Assembly: GCA_947500555.1 (NCBI GenBank)
Contig: CANMSE010000004.1
Location: 248,001 to 312,000 of the forward strand
DNA from: an uncultured Fulvivirga sp.
GTDB lineage: Bacteria; Bacteroidota; Bacteroidia; Cytophagales; Cyclobacteriaceae
DNA length: 64,000 bases
Direction: 5' to 3'
Shown: one piece after another, positions 49,949 through 59,410 of the stretch
Layout of the letters: each line of letters opens with the position of its first letter
How positions within the stretch are numbered: the stretch's first letter is position 1
The notes under the pieces: generated by a model
Databases searched by the model: none
What the model saw: only the letters and a program-made list of their open reading frames with translations
Told to the model about the DNA's origin: nothing
Translations under genes and position numbers: made by a program

Positions 49949-52343
49949 TATGTTCTGGAAAAATATTACACTTATCATTAGAAGACTTCAAAAGGATAGC
50001 ACTTATACTTTGTTTAATGTTTCAGGCTTGGCAGTTGGCTTTTCTGTAGTCATTTATATTAGCTTGTTTATTAACCATGAACTTACCTATGATGAATTTA
50101 TTCCGTCACACGAGTCGATCTTTAGAGTAAGTGATAAAAGTTATGCACTCACATCTCCTGCACACTTAGGTTATCTGACCGAGAATCTAGATGAAATAGA
50201 AGCTAAAACTTATTTATTAAATAGTGGCAATTTCTTAATAGGTTTTGATGGTTTAAGAATGGTTGAACCAAAAGGGTATTATGTTACAGGAGATTTTTTC
50301 AATGTATTTGATTATTCGGTAGCTAAGGGTTCTTTAAGTAGATTTTCAACACTACCTAATGCCATTGTCATCACGGAAGCTATGGAAAATAAGCTTTTCG
50401 GTGATGATTCCGGACTTAATAAGGTAATAACTATTTACCAGGGTGATGAAGAAAATATATTTGAAATTATAGCAATACTCAAAGATTTACCCACCAATAC
50501 CCATCTGTCATTTAATATGTTGGCACATATGCCTAATGCCATTTTTGAAACTAATCAAGATAGTTGGGGGTACACGATCTATCATGGGTATGTAAAGAAT
50601 AAAGAGGTCTATACAACTCAACAATTTCAAAGGAAAGTCGACAGAATTTTTGCTGAAAGAGCATTAGCGAACAATTGGTTCCCGGGAAAGAAAACTATTG
50701 AAGAAATCCTAACTCAAACCAAATTTGAAACACCTTTATCACTTCGTTTGGATGATATATATATCAATTCCAATCTTGATTCTGATCTAAAACTCAGTGG
50801 GAATATTGACAATCTTTGGATATTTGGAGCAACAGCATTATTTATTTTACTCTTAGCAGTTACCAATTTTGTTAACCTCGCTACAGCACAGTCTGCCAAA
50901 AAAGCCAAGGAAGTAGGCGTCAGAAAAACCTTAGGTTCTTCCAGATCACGATTGGTAGCTCAATTTCTATCTGAGTCAATTTTTTTATGTTTGATAGCTG
51001 CACTATTAGCACTTGGATTAGTTGAGTTTTTAATTCCCTTGATGAAATCTTTTTTAAACTTTGAATTCTCATTCAGTATCATTTCTAACCCTATTTCACT
51101 TATAGTTCTATTTATTCTCGCAGTAGTAGTGGGGGTTTTGGGTGGACTTTATCCAGCTTTTTATATTACCTCATTTAAACCAGCTGCTGTGATTAAGGGA
51201 AGGTTATTAGTGGGAGAGGGAGGTGCCTTTTTGAGAAATGCATTGGTAGTTTTTCAATTTACAATTTCTATTGCGCTTGGTATTTTTGTTTATGCAGTCC
51301 AAGATCAATTGAAATATAGCCTTCAAAAGAATGTGGGCTTTCTGAAAGAAAATGTAGTAGTTATTGATAATTCATTGGAACAATTAGGTCAAAATGCACA
51401 AAAGTTCAAGATCCATGTTCAGGAGGATTCCAGATTTGTTTCAGCCGGATATTTTAACTTTAATATGGTCTCTATGAGCTCAACATTTATGGCTCCTGAA
51501 AAAAATGAGTATGAGGGAGATCCATTTAGAATCTATTATCAATGGACTGATTCGAGCTACATGTCTACCCTAGGATTTAACCTGATTGAAGGAACAGCCT
51601 TCAATGAACTTTCACAGAGTGATACTTCAGTTATCATCTTGAATGAAACAGCGGTGAAGCAACTGGGCTTTTCAGAACCTATTGGTAAGAGAATTGAATT
51701 TGGTGGTTCCCCCGGTAATTTTGAAATTATAGGAGTCGTTCAAGATTTTCATCATCAGTCATTTAACAAAAAAATACCGCCAACAGCCTTTGTGTATTCA
51801 TTTGGAGTGGAAGAAACTATGGCTGTAAGGTTCACTGCAGGTAATATTTCGGATAAACTCGGAACTTTAGAGCAAATATGGAAACAATATACATTACAGC
51901 CTTTTGACTATCGTTTTTTAGATCAGAATCTTGCAAGATTATTTGAAAAAGAACAACGATTAAGCAAAATCATATCTGTATTTACTTTCTTAGCTTTTTT
52001 TGTAGCTTGCTTGGGACTTTTGGGACTAGCAGGATATTTATCCGAGCGTAAGACAAAGGAAATAGGAATTAGAAAAGCCTTAGGTGCCAGTATTGAACAA
52101 ATAGTAACCTTGTTTTCTGGCCAATTTATACCACTGATTTTGATTTCAATGGTGCTTGCTGTTCCCATATCCTATTATGCTATCAAAGTCTGGTTGGATA
52201 ATTATGTTTATAAAACTGAACTAAGTCCATTTGCATTCTTTATTGTATGTATTTTGGCATTGTTAGTGGTGCTTGGTACAGTAAGCTATCATGCTTTAAA
52301 ATCTGCTTCAGCCAATCCTGTTAAGGCGTTAAAAGAAGAGTAA
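49941..52343 (+). CDS. ABC transporter permease 3 (MacB/FtsX type)
   Basis: An 800-residue permease with helix 1 LFNVSGLAVGFSVVIYISLF, coupling loops KAKEVGVRKTLGSSRSRLVA and KTKEIGIRKALGASIEQIVT, and two periplasmic domains. Its ATG at 49941 lies within the last codons of permease 2 (eight-base overlap), showing translational coupling. It ends the first permease transcript; 180 bases later a second sigma-54-type promoter starts the next. Its C-terminus (KSASANPVKALKEE) is unlike those of permeases 1 and 2. Confidence 0.92.
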   Translation: MNSMFWKNITLIIRRLQKDSTYTLFNVSGLAVGFSVVIYISLFINHELTYDEFIPSHESIFRVSDKSYALTSPAHLGYLTENLDEIEAKTYLLNSGNFLIGFDGLRMVEPKGYYVTGDFFNVFDYSVAKGSLSRFSTLPNAIVITEAMENKLFGDDSGLNKVITIYQGDEENIFEIIAILKDLPTNTHLSFNMLAHMPNAIFETNQDSWGYTIYHGYVKNKEVYTTQQFQRKVDRIFAERALANNWFPGKKTIEEILTQTKFETPLSLRLDDIYINSNLDSDLKLSGNIDNLWIFGATALFILLLAVTNFVNLATAQSAKKAKEVGVRKTLGSSRSRLVAQFLSESIFLCLIAALLALGLVEFLIPLMKSFLNFEFSFSIISNPISLIVLFILAVVVGVLGGLYPAFYITSFKPAAVIKGRLLVGEGGAFLRNALVVFQFTISIALGIFVYAVQDQLKYSLQKNVGFLKENVVVIDNSLEQLGQNAQKFKIHVQEDSRFVSAGYFNFNMVSMSSTFMAPEKNEYEGDPFRIYYQWTDSSYMSTLGFNLIEGTAFNELSQSDTSVIILNETAVKQLGFSEPIGKRIEFGGSPGNFEIIGVVQDFHHQSFNKKIPPTAFVYSFGVEETMAVRFTAGNISDKLGTLEQIWKQYTLQPFDYRFLDQNLARLFEKEQRLSKIISVFTFLAFFVACLGLLGLAGYLSERKTKEIGIRKALGASIEQIVTLFSGQFIPLILISMVLAVPISYYAIKVWLDNYVYKTELSPFAFFIVCILALLVVLGTVSYHALKSASANPVKALKEE

Positions 52344-52415
52344 CACTTTAAAGAACTCATCATTCGATAAATCGACCTTTTTATAAAGTAATCACTGAGT
52401 AATGAGGTTTGATCA

Positions 52416-52457
52416 TGTATCGTTTTCGTTACACTTTTATGTAGTGTTTTTGATACA
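52416..52457. promoter_or_regulatory. Paired activator dyads upstream of permease 4
   Basis: TGTATCGTTTTCGTTACA (52416-52433) and TGTAGTGTTTTTGATACA (52440-52457) start 24 bp apart, exactly as in the pair before permease 1. Read on the other strand the first gives TGTAAC...GATACA half-sites, identical to those of the site at 42446. The second copy starts 79 bases before the -24 element at 52519. Confidence 0.65.
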
Positions 52458-52518
52458 CTCATACTTAGAGGTATACTGTAAACCTCTTTTGTTCAATGCT
52501 AGGACTGTTTCTATGTAA

Positions 52519-52533
52519 TGGCATTTGGTTTGG
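52519..52533 (+). promoter_or_regulatory. Sigma-54-type promoter of permease 4
   Basis: TGGCAT-TTGGT-TTGG fits the -24/-12 pattern with G at the usual final C and T at the sixth position. It is 24 bases before the ATG at 52558 and excludes an upstream TTG at 52525, which lies inside it, as a start. Confidence 0.65.
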
Positions 52534-52557
52534 TATTATAAAATAAATATTACTAAC

Positions 52558-54948
52558 ATGCTCAGAAATTATCTCATAACAACACTTAGAAGTCTTTTTA
52601 GAAATAGGATCAATGCCATCATTAATGTAGTTGGTTTATCCATGGGTATCGCTTGTGCCATTGTACTCTTTTTATTAGCAAACTACGAAAGTGGCTTTAA
52701 TAAATTTGAAGAGAACTATGACCGTATATATCGATTTATTAATAGCTCCCCAGGACAAGGAGGAGATATGGATTATACCCCTGGTGTGGCCGTTCCTTTT
52801 CCAACAGTTGTTAAGGAGGATTTTCCGGAATTTGAAAAAGTAGTCCTAACAAGAGATCATTATCAGGAGAAGATGTTTACGATCAATGCGTCATCAGAAT
52901 CTCCGGTCTATCACGAACTTCAAGATGAAAGAATAGTTTTCACTGAAAATGATTACTTCAATATCTTTTCGGTTGAATGGTTAGAAGGAAATAGGGCAAA
53001 CGCACTTGCTAATCAAAATGGTATTGTTTTATCAAAGTCGATTGCGAAAAGATTTTTTCCTGCAGGAGATGCACTTGGTAAAGTTTTAGTATTTAATAAA
53101 ATGTATGAGTTACAGGTCACAGGTGTAGTAGGTGATCCTCCCTCAAATACTGATATGCCCTTTGAAATATTTATTTCCATAGGTGTTTTTGCGGATGAGT
53201 TAAAAGAGGCGCGCTGGAACAGTGTTAGTAGTAATGACCAATGCTATATTTTGTTGGCGAAAGGTGATAAAATTTCCAAATATGAAGACAGGTTGCCAGA
53301 TTTCGTAGATAAGCATTTTGAGGAGGAAGATGAAGAAGTATATGAGCTCCAACCAATGAGTGAATTACATTTCAGTGAAAATCATGACAACTACTCGTAT
53401 AGTACAACGAGTGAAAATGAGATATTAGTAATGATCTTGATTGCTGTGTTTTTACTTTTAACGGCCTGCATCAATTTTGTAAATCTCTCCACAGCCATCG
53501 CCATCAAAAGATCAAAAGAAGTGGGAGTTAGAAAAGTATTGGGAGGAACTAGGTGGCAACTTGTTTTTCAATTTTTGGCGGAGTCATTTGGTCTTATTTT
53601 GATTTCAGTAATCTTGGCGCTTGGATTAGCAGAAGCGCTGATAATCTATATCAATCCATTTTTAGAAGTTGCGTTGGACATTGAATTGTTGAGTCTTGAA
53701 TTCATGGGTTCTTTACTTGCAGGGGTCTTAACTATAACACTTCTGGCTGGATTTTATCCGGCACTTGTTTTATCTGGATTTAAACCCGCATTAGCCCTTA
53801 AAGGTAAAATTACAACAAGGAATAGTGGTGGAATGTCATTACGCAAAGGACTTGTCGTATTTCAGATCTTTATTTCACAGGTATTTATTATAGGAACAAT
53901 TGTCACATTAGCACAGCTTAAATTTATAAGAGAAATAGATTTGGGTTTTAATAGTGAAGCTATTGTTAACATAAGAATCCCAGAGGAAGATAGCTCCAAA
54001 AAAAATACTTTAAAAAATGAGATAGCTCGACTATCAGGAGTTGAGAACATCTCACTATCGTTTAGTGCGCCTACTTCAGGCTCTGTGGCTATAAGTAATT
54101 TTAAAGTAGAAGATATGGAGGAAGATTTTTACACTTCTATGAAGTATATAGACGATGACTACATTCCACTATATGATATGGAACTGCTGGCAGGTAAAAA
54201 TATAAGTGAGTCAGATACTCTCAATGAGGTTGTGGTCAATGAAAAATTACTACGATATATCGGCCATCAGGGAACTTATGAAGAAGTCATTGGAAAGCAG
54301 ATTAATCTTGGTGGTAGATGGGTGCCAATCGTTGGTGTAGTCAAAGATTTTAATACTACTTCACTAAGAAATGATATTATGGTTGTGGCCCTTTTCAGCA
54401 GAGCTTCTACTTACCGTACAGCATCAATTAAAGTCAACTTGAATTCTTTTGCAGCAACTAATAAAGAGATCAAGCGAATTTGGAAATCACTTTACCCGGA
54501 ATATGAGTACGATTACAAGTTCTATGATGATAGACTTCATGAATTCTATGAAGGAGAACAGCAAATGGCAACAATTTTTAGCTTTTTCTCAACTATTGCT
54601 ATTGTGGTAGGTTGTCTTGGATTGTTTGGTTTGTCATCATTTATGATAAATCAAAGAACTAAAGAGATTGGAGTTAGAAAGACTTTAGGTGCAAGTGTGT
54701 CTAGTATTGTAGGTATGTTTTCCATGTCATTTCTAAAGCTCATAGGGCTGGCTTTTGTTTTCGCTGTACCGGTTATAGGTTTTGCCATGGATGAATGGCT
54801 TCAAAGTTTTGAATATAGAGTAGAACTGGCGCCCCAACTTTTTGCTGCTGGTTTATTCGCGACCATTTTGATAGCTAGTGTTACAGTTGGATTCAAATCT
54901 ATCAAGGCTGCCACGGCTAATCCTGTTAAAAGTTTAAGAGACGAGTAG
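52558..54948 (+). CDS. ABC transporter permease 4 (MacB/FtsX type)
   Basis: A 796-residue permease from the ATG at 52558: helix 1 AIINVVGLSMGIACAIVLFL, coupling loops RSKEVGVRKVLGGTRWQLVF and RTKEIGVRKTLGASVSSIVG, two periplasmic domains and a C-terminal helix pair. It is the first gene of the second permease transcript, driven by the sigma-54-type promoter at 52519. A TTG at 52525 falls inside that promoter and is not used. It ends 26 bases before permease 5. Confidence 0.92.
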   Translation: MLRNYLITTLRSLFRNRINAIINVVGLSMGIACAIVLFLLANYESGFNKFEENYDRIYRFINSSPGQGGDMDYTPGVAVPFPTVVKEDFPEFEKVVLTRDHYQEKMFTINASSESPVYHELQDERIVFTENDYFNIFSVEWLEGNRANALANQNGIVLSKSIAKRFFPAGDALGKVLVFNKMYELQVTGVVGDPPSNTDMPFEIFISIGVFADELKEARWNSVSSNDQCYILLAKGDKISKYEDRLPDFVDKHFEEEDEEVYELQPMSELHFSENHDNYSYSTTSENEILVMILIAVFLLLTACINFVNLSTAIAIKRSKEVGVRKVLGGTRWQLVFQFLAESFGLILISVILALGLAEALIIYINPFLEVALDIELLSLEFMGSLLAGVLTITLLAGFYPALVLSGFKPALALKGKITTRNSGGMSLRKGLVVFQIFISQVFIIGTIVTLAQLKFIREIDLGFNSEAIVNIRIPEEDSSKKNTLKNEIARLSGVENISLSFSAPTSGSVAISNFKVEDMEEDFYTSMKYIDDDYIPLYDMELLAGKNISESDTLNEVVVNEKLLRYIGHQGTYEEVIGKQINLGGRWVPIVGVVKDFNTTSLRNDIMVVALFSRASTYRTASIKVNLNSFAATNKEIKRIWKSLYPEYEYDYKFYDDRLHEFYEGEQQMATIFSFFSTIAIVVGCLGLFGLSSFMINQRTKEIGVRKTLGASVSSIVGMFSMSFLKLIGLAFVFAVPVIGFAMDEWLQSFEYRVELAPQLFAAGLFATILIASVTVGFKSIKAATANPVKSLRDE

Positions 54949-54974
54949 TTGATAAGAATTAAAACACCATAACT

Positions 54975-57392
54975 ATGTTCAAAATATTATTTAAATCATC
55001 TATTCGATTTTTCTTAAAAGAAAGATTCTACTCCACTATTAATGTAATGGGGCTTGCACTAGGAGTTGCTTCAGCGTTTATGATCGCGCAATATGTTAAT
55101 AACGAATTGAGTTATGACGATCACCATCCTGATGTGGAATCTACCTACAGGGTAAATCAAACAAACATCTGGTCTCCGGAGGGAGGTATGATGGGGTCTA
55201 CAGTTCTGCCATTGGCAGAGGCTTTAAAATCAGAATATTCTCAGATAAAATCTTCGCTAAGAATTAATACTATGGGCACGAGGGTTATAAAAGCGGAAGG
55301 TAGCGCAGAGTCTTTTTCTGAAAATGGTCTTTTAGCAGCTGATAGTACCTTTTTCGATTTCTTTGGCTATGAATTGGAGTATGGTGACTCCAATACAGCA
55401 TTAGATAAGATTAACACCGTTGTTATAAGCCATGATATAGCTAATAAGTATTTTGGAGATGAAACAGCACTAGGCAAAACTTTATTAATTGGTGAAGAAG
55501 AAAGAGCAGTGCAGATAACTGGTGTTCTGAAAAAGGAACAGAAGAATACTCATTTTGACTACAATATTCTCTTTTCAATTTATACCAATGAAGATTGCAA
55601 ATATTTTGAATGGAGTTGGATTTGGACCCAGGTAGTTACTTATGTCAAAGTGGAGGGGGATATTAAACCTATTCAAAGCAGCCTTCATGAGATAGCTGAT
55701 AAGTACGCTGTTTCAGCCTTTGACAGATTAGGTATTGATATTAATGCATTTGAAAAAGAGAAAGGAGAGATTACTTTTAGCTTACAGCCTGTTAAGGATA
55801 TCCATTTATACAGTCGTGAAATAGAGAACAGAATAGGTACTGATGGTGATATCTTATATGTAAGAATATTCAGTATCGTTGCGATTGTAATTCTGGCCTT
55901 GGCGTGTATTAACTTTATTAATTTATCTACTGCCAGAGCGGTTTTTAGGGCAAAGGAAATTGGAGTTAAGAAAGTTCTAGGCTCTTCAAAACAGTTGCTT
56001 ATCGGGCAATTATTAATGGAAAGCTTAATTATTAGTGTAATTGCAACTGCATTCGGTATGGGCTTTACGGAGCTGCTTAAGATTGGTATGGAAAGCATGT
56101 TAGGAATATTTATTCCGCAAAGCTTTAATACTCAAACGTTGATTTGGTTCTTTTTAGTTTTCCCATTAATTATTGGGTTAGTTGCAGGAAGTTATCCTGC
56201 TTTATATCTGACCAGCTACCGACCTGTAGATGTTTTGAAGGGTCAACTCGCTTCTGGAAAAGGAGGTAATTTTTTCAGAAATGGACTAGTAGTTTTTCAA
56301 TTCGTTATTGCCATTTCATTGATGATATGCACTATGGTTGTTTACAAGCAGCTTACATTCTTTCAAGAAAGCAATATGGGCTTTAAGAGAGATAATGTAG
56401 TTGTCGTAGAGCAAATAGAGCGGCTAAATGAGCAGACCGAATCTTTTGTAAATAGCGTTAACCAATTATCTAGTGTTCAACAAACCATGATTTCCAGTAC
56501 AGTACCAGGGTTCGGAAGTCCTGAAGATCTTTTTGCAGAGAGTGGTAATGCTGATAGAAAAGTTTCTTTAGGTACGATTAAGATCAACGCAAGTTATTTG
56601 CCAGGGTTAGACATTGACATTGTAGCGGGGAGAAACTTAAGAGAAGGGATTAGCGAACCCTATAGTATTTTAATTAATGAACTAGCCGCCCAGGCTTTTG
56701 GTTGGACTCCAGAGGAGGCGATTGGAAAACAGCTCCAATATTATGAGCCTGTATTCACTATCATTGGTGTTGTAAAGAACTATCATAGCTCTCCTCTTTA
56801 CTTTGAAATTGCCCCTATTGCTCTTTTTGATGAGCAGGCCCCTATCTTCAATACTTCAAAACACTTGATGATAGCTGTCGACAATGAAAGCACTCAGGAT
56901 TTGATCCAATACTTAGAGAATAACTGGAAAAGCGTGAACTCCGAATTGCCATTCAATTACTTCTTTTTAGATGAACGCTTGGCAAGTCACTATGATAATG
57001 AGAGTCAATTGAGTAGATTATTTATTGTATTTACAGGTTTGGCTCTCCTAATAGGAGGCATTGGGTTATTCGGATTATCTGCATTCGTAGCCTCTCGAAG
57101 AGCTAAGGAATTAGGGGTTAGAAAAGTGCTTGGGGCCACTGTTGGTCAATTAGTAATTATGGTCAACACCAGCTTTTCAAAGCTAATCTTTCTGGCTTGC
57201 CTAATAGCAGCCCCAATTGCTTGGTGGTTAATGACTCAATGGCTTCAGAATTTCAGATACCATATTGATATGCAGCCGACTACCATATTTTCTTGTGTAG
57301 TAATAGCCTTAATATTCACTTGGCTGGTGGCGGGATACCACTCATTGAAAGCAGCTATTACAGATCCCGTGAAAAGTTTGAGAGACGAATAA
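54975..57392 (+). CDS. ABC transporter permease 5 (MacB/FtsX type)
   Basis: An 805-residue permease with helix 1 STINVMGLALGVASAFMIAQ, coupling loops RAKEIGVKKVLGSSKQLLIG and RAKELGVRKVLGATVGQLVI, and the usual two periplasmic domains. It ends the five-permease run. All five share the architecture but differ in their periplasmic parts, which is where cargo or partner specificity should reside. No membrane-fusion protein is encoded nearby. Confidence 0.92.
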   Translation: MFKILFKSSIRFFLKERFYSTINVMGLALGVASAFMIAQYVNNELSYDDHHPDVESTYRVNQTNIWSPEGGMMGSTVLPLAEALKSEYSQIKSSLRINTMGTRVIKAEGSAESFSENGLLAADSTFFDFFGYELEYGDSNTALDKINTVVISHDIANKYFGDETALGKTLLIGEEERAVQITGVLKKEQKNTHFDYNILFSIYTNEDCKYFEWSWIWTQVVTYVKVEGDIKPIQSSLHEIADKYAVSAFDRLGIDINAFEKEKGEITFSLQPVKDIHLYSREIENRIGTDGDILYVRIFSIVAIVILALACINFINLSTARAVFRAKEIGVKKVLGSSKQLLIGQLLMESLIISVIATAFGMGFTELLKIGMESMLGIFIPQSFNTQTLIWFFLVFPLIIGLVAGSYPALYLTSYRPVDVLKGQLASGKGGNFFRNGLVVFQFVIAISLMICTMVVYKQLTFFQESNMGFKRDNVVVVEQIERLNEQTESFVNSVNQLSSVQQTMISSTVPGFGSPEDLFAESGNADRKVSLGTIKINASYLPGLDIDIVAGRNLREGISEPYSILINELAAQAFGWTPEEAIGKQLQYYEPVFTIIGVVKNYHSSPLYFEIAPIALFDEQAPIFNTSKHLMIAVDNESTQDLIQYLENNWKSVNSELPFNYFFLDERLASHYDNESQLSRLFIVFTGLALLIGGIGLFGLSAFVASRRAKELGVRKVLGATVGQLVIMVNTSFSKLIFLACLIAAPIAWWLMTQWLQNFRYHIDMQPTTIFSCVVIALIFTWLVAGYHSLKAAITDPVKSLRDE

Positions 57393-57492
57393 TTTATTTA
57401 GAAAAGTATTCATTCTCATACAAACTACCAAGCAACGTACATACTGCTTGTCAGCTTAAAATCTTGATTCAAATCAATAAATATACATTAGA

Positions 57493-58511
57493 ATGAATAA
57501 TGTTAACTACTTTCAAATTTTCATAGTGCTCATTTGTCTTGTTATTTTCACCACCCAAATGGCCAGTCAAAAACAGTCCTTTCAATTGAGGATGCCTTAA
57601 TTAAATATGATTTCTTGCAAGGAAAGGTCATAGCTGACAGAGATACAATAATGTATTATGTCAAAAACTATACTTCAAAACCTCGAAACCTAGTAGTCTA
57701 CATACAAGGTACTGATGCCAATCCAATTTTTTCATATTCCCAGAAAAATGATGAAGTAAAAATATCAAGGTGGTTCGGTAGTGAGTATAAACAATTGGAT
57801 TCTACCTTTACTTATGCGATCATTCCTAAACCTGGTATGGCGGGGATTTATGATGAAAATCAGATAACCATTCCAAAGGAATATTATGAAAAGAATTATT
57901 TAGACTACAGAGTAAAACAGGTTAACCATTCGATAAACGATATTATTAAGAATCATCTGAATGAACCAGAAAAAATCATAGTATACGGGCATTCTGAAGG
58001 TGCTACAATTGGAGCTCCCTTGGCGGTTAAGAACAAGAGCATTACTCATCTGGGCTTTTGGTCTGGCAATGTCTTGAATAACTTTTATGAGTTTTCTTTA
58101 TTCAACAGGATTGAAGCCCTAAGAGGAGATTTATCTGATTCTTCAGCACACAATAATATCGCTGGTATTATGGCCTGGTATCAGTCAGTAATTGACAACC
58201 CTAATTCAACTGAGCTTGATCATTTTGGCTACACTAATAAAAGATGGTCTTCTTATGAAAAACCTCCTATTGAATACTTACTGGAACTTGATATTCCAAT
58301 ATATGCTTACTTCGCTACTAAAGATGAAAGTACACCAATCGAAACAGCTTATTTATTGCCTATTCAATTTATGCAAAAAAGGAAAACTAACTTGACATTC
58401 GAGGTTTGTATTGATTGTGACCACTCTTACACTAAGAGTATTAATGGACAACCCAAAAGACTCTGGGCCCAGACTTTTACAAACTTCATGAAATGGGTCT
58501 CTGATAATTAG
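57493..58511 (+). pseudogene. Exported alpha/beta-hydrolase with a frameshift near its start
   Basis: The frame beginning at ATG 57493 encodes a signal peptide (NYFQIFIVLICLVIFTTQMA) but stops at 57600. A second frame, covering 57534-58511, encodes the rest of an exported alpha/beta-hydrolase with the nucleophile elbow GHSEGA, a following F-x-x-K-D-E-S acid region and DCDHSY as the His. The two are joined if one A is restored to the A5 run at 57569-57573: SQK then TVLSIEDALIKYDFL reads smoothly. The gene is therefore either inactivated, phase-variable at the A run, or affected by a sequencing error. It lies between permease 5 and the ATPase. Substrate unknown. Confidence 0.75.
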
Positions 58512-58605
58512 CCCTGTATTTAATCTTGAGAAATCTCAATAAAATAAGACCGATATCGACCAGAATGAAACAAATATGTTCGATTTCAGACACCTCATTC
58601 CATAA

Positions 58606-58633
58606 ACGGACAACTAGTTGGTTGTAATTCCGT
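58606..58633. promoter_or_regulatory. Nested inverted repeat upstream of the ATPase promoter
   Basis: ACGGA (58606-58610) and TCCGT (58629-58633) flank the perfect palindrome CAACTAGTTG (58611-58620). It lies about 42-69 bases upstream of the -24 element at 58675. It does not match the TGTA-TACA dyads of the other two promoters, so a different regulator may bind it, or it may be the end of the preceding transcript. Confidence 0.4.
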
Positions 58634-58674
58634 ATTTTCACCCTAATGCTGCCTTTAAATAGTCATTCAATTCT

Positions 58675-58689
58675 TGGCATATTTATTGG
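58675..58689 (+). promoter_or_regulatory. Sigma-54-type promoter of the ABC ATPase-TolC operon
   Basis: TGGCAT-ATTTA-TTGG again matches -24/-12 apart from the final G. It is 28 bases before the ATG at 58718. No paired TGTA-TACA dyads are found at the usual distance; a nested inverted repeat lies upstream instead. Confidence 0.6.
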
Positions 58690-58717
58690 CTTCTGTTTCA
58701 CAATTAAAATTGATTAA

Positions 58718-59407
58718 ATGATAAAACTTAAAAATGTCGACAAATATGTTGACTCTAGATTTCAACGAACCTTTATTTTAAAAGGTATTGATCTTGAAGT
58801 ACAGCAAGGTGAGTTTGTAACAATCATGGGCCCTAGTGGTGCGGGCAAATCTTCTATCATGAACATCATTGGGATGCTTGATGAGCCTTCTCAAGGTGAG
58901 TACTATTTCTTTGATGAACCTGTTCATAAAATGAAAGAACGTAAGAAGTCAGAGATGCACAAACACTACATCGGTTTTATATTTCAAGCCTATCATTTGA
59001 TTGATGAACTAACAGTTTATGAAAACATCGAGACGCCACTACTATACAAAGGTGTTAAGGGTTCTGAACGTAAGAGTATGGTAGCTGAAATTTTAGATCG
59101 CTTTCAAATGGTTGCCAAAAAGGATTTATTCCCGGAGCAGCTTTCTGGAGGACAGCAGCAGTTGGTTGGTGTAGCAAGAGCAATTATTGGACAACCAAAA
59201 TTACTTCTGGCTGATGAACCTACAGGAAATTTACATTCTGAACAAGGAGAGGAGATCATGGACATATTTAAGAAATTAAATGAGGAGGGAATGACCATCA
59301 TACAGGTTACTCATTCAGAAAAAAATGCTGAATATGGCAATAGAACAATTCGCTTAGTTGATGGTGCTGTTGTATCAGACGAAAGAAAAGAACAAGTAAA
59401 AAGTTGA
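58718..59407 (+). CDS. ABC transporter ATP-binding protein (MacB/LolD type)
   Basis: A 229-residue ATPase: Walker A GPSGAGKSS, Q-loop FIFQAYHLIDELTVYENIE, signature LSGGQQQLVGVARA, Walker B LLLADEPTGN, H-loop VTHSEKNAE. The LolD/MacB subfamily match indicates it couples to FtsX-type permeases such as those encoded upstream. It is the only ATPase gene of the cluster and is followed by the TolC-family gene with a three-base gap. It should associate on the cytoplasmic side with one or several of the five permeases. Confidence 0.95.
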   Translation: MIKLKNVDKYVDSRFQRTFILKGIDLEVQQGEFVTIMGPSGAGKSSIMNIIGMLDEPSQGEYYFFDEPVHKMKERKKSEMHKHYIGFIFQAYHLIDELTVYENIETPLLYKGVKGSERKSMVAEILDRFQMVAKKDLFPEQLSGGQQQLVGVARAIIGQPKLLLADEPTGNLHSEQGEEIMDIFKKLNEEGMTIIQVTHSEKNAEYGNRTIRLVDGAVVSDERKEQVKS

Positions 59408-59410
59408 TTT

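Noticed and set aside
57293..57496. Frame linking permease 5 with the hydrolase
   Set aside because: It starts inside permease 5 in another frame; the gap 57393-57492 shows nothing beyond AT-rich sequence.
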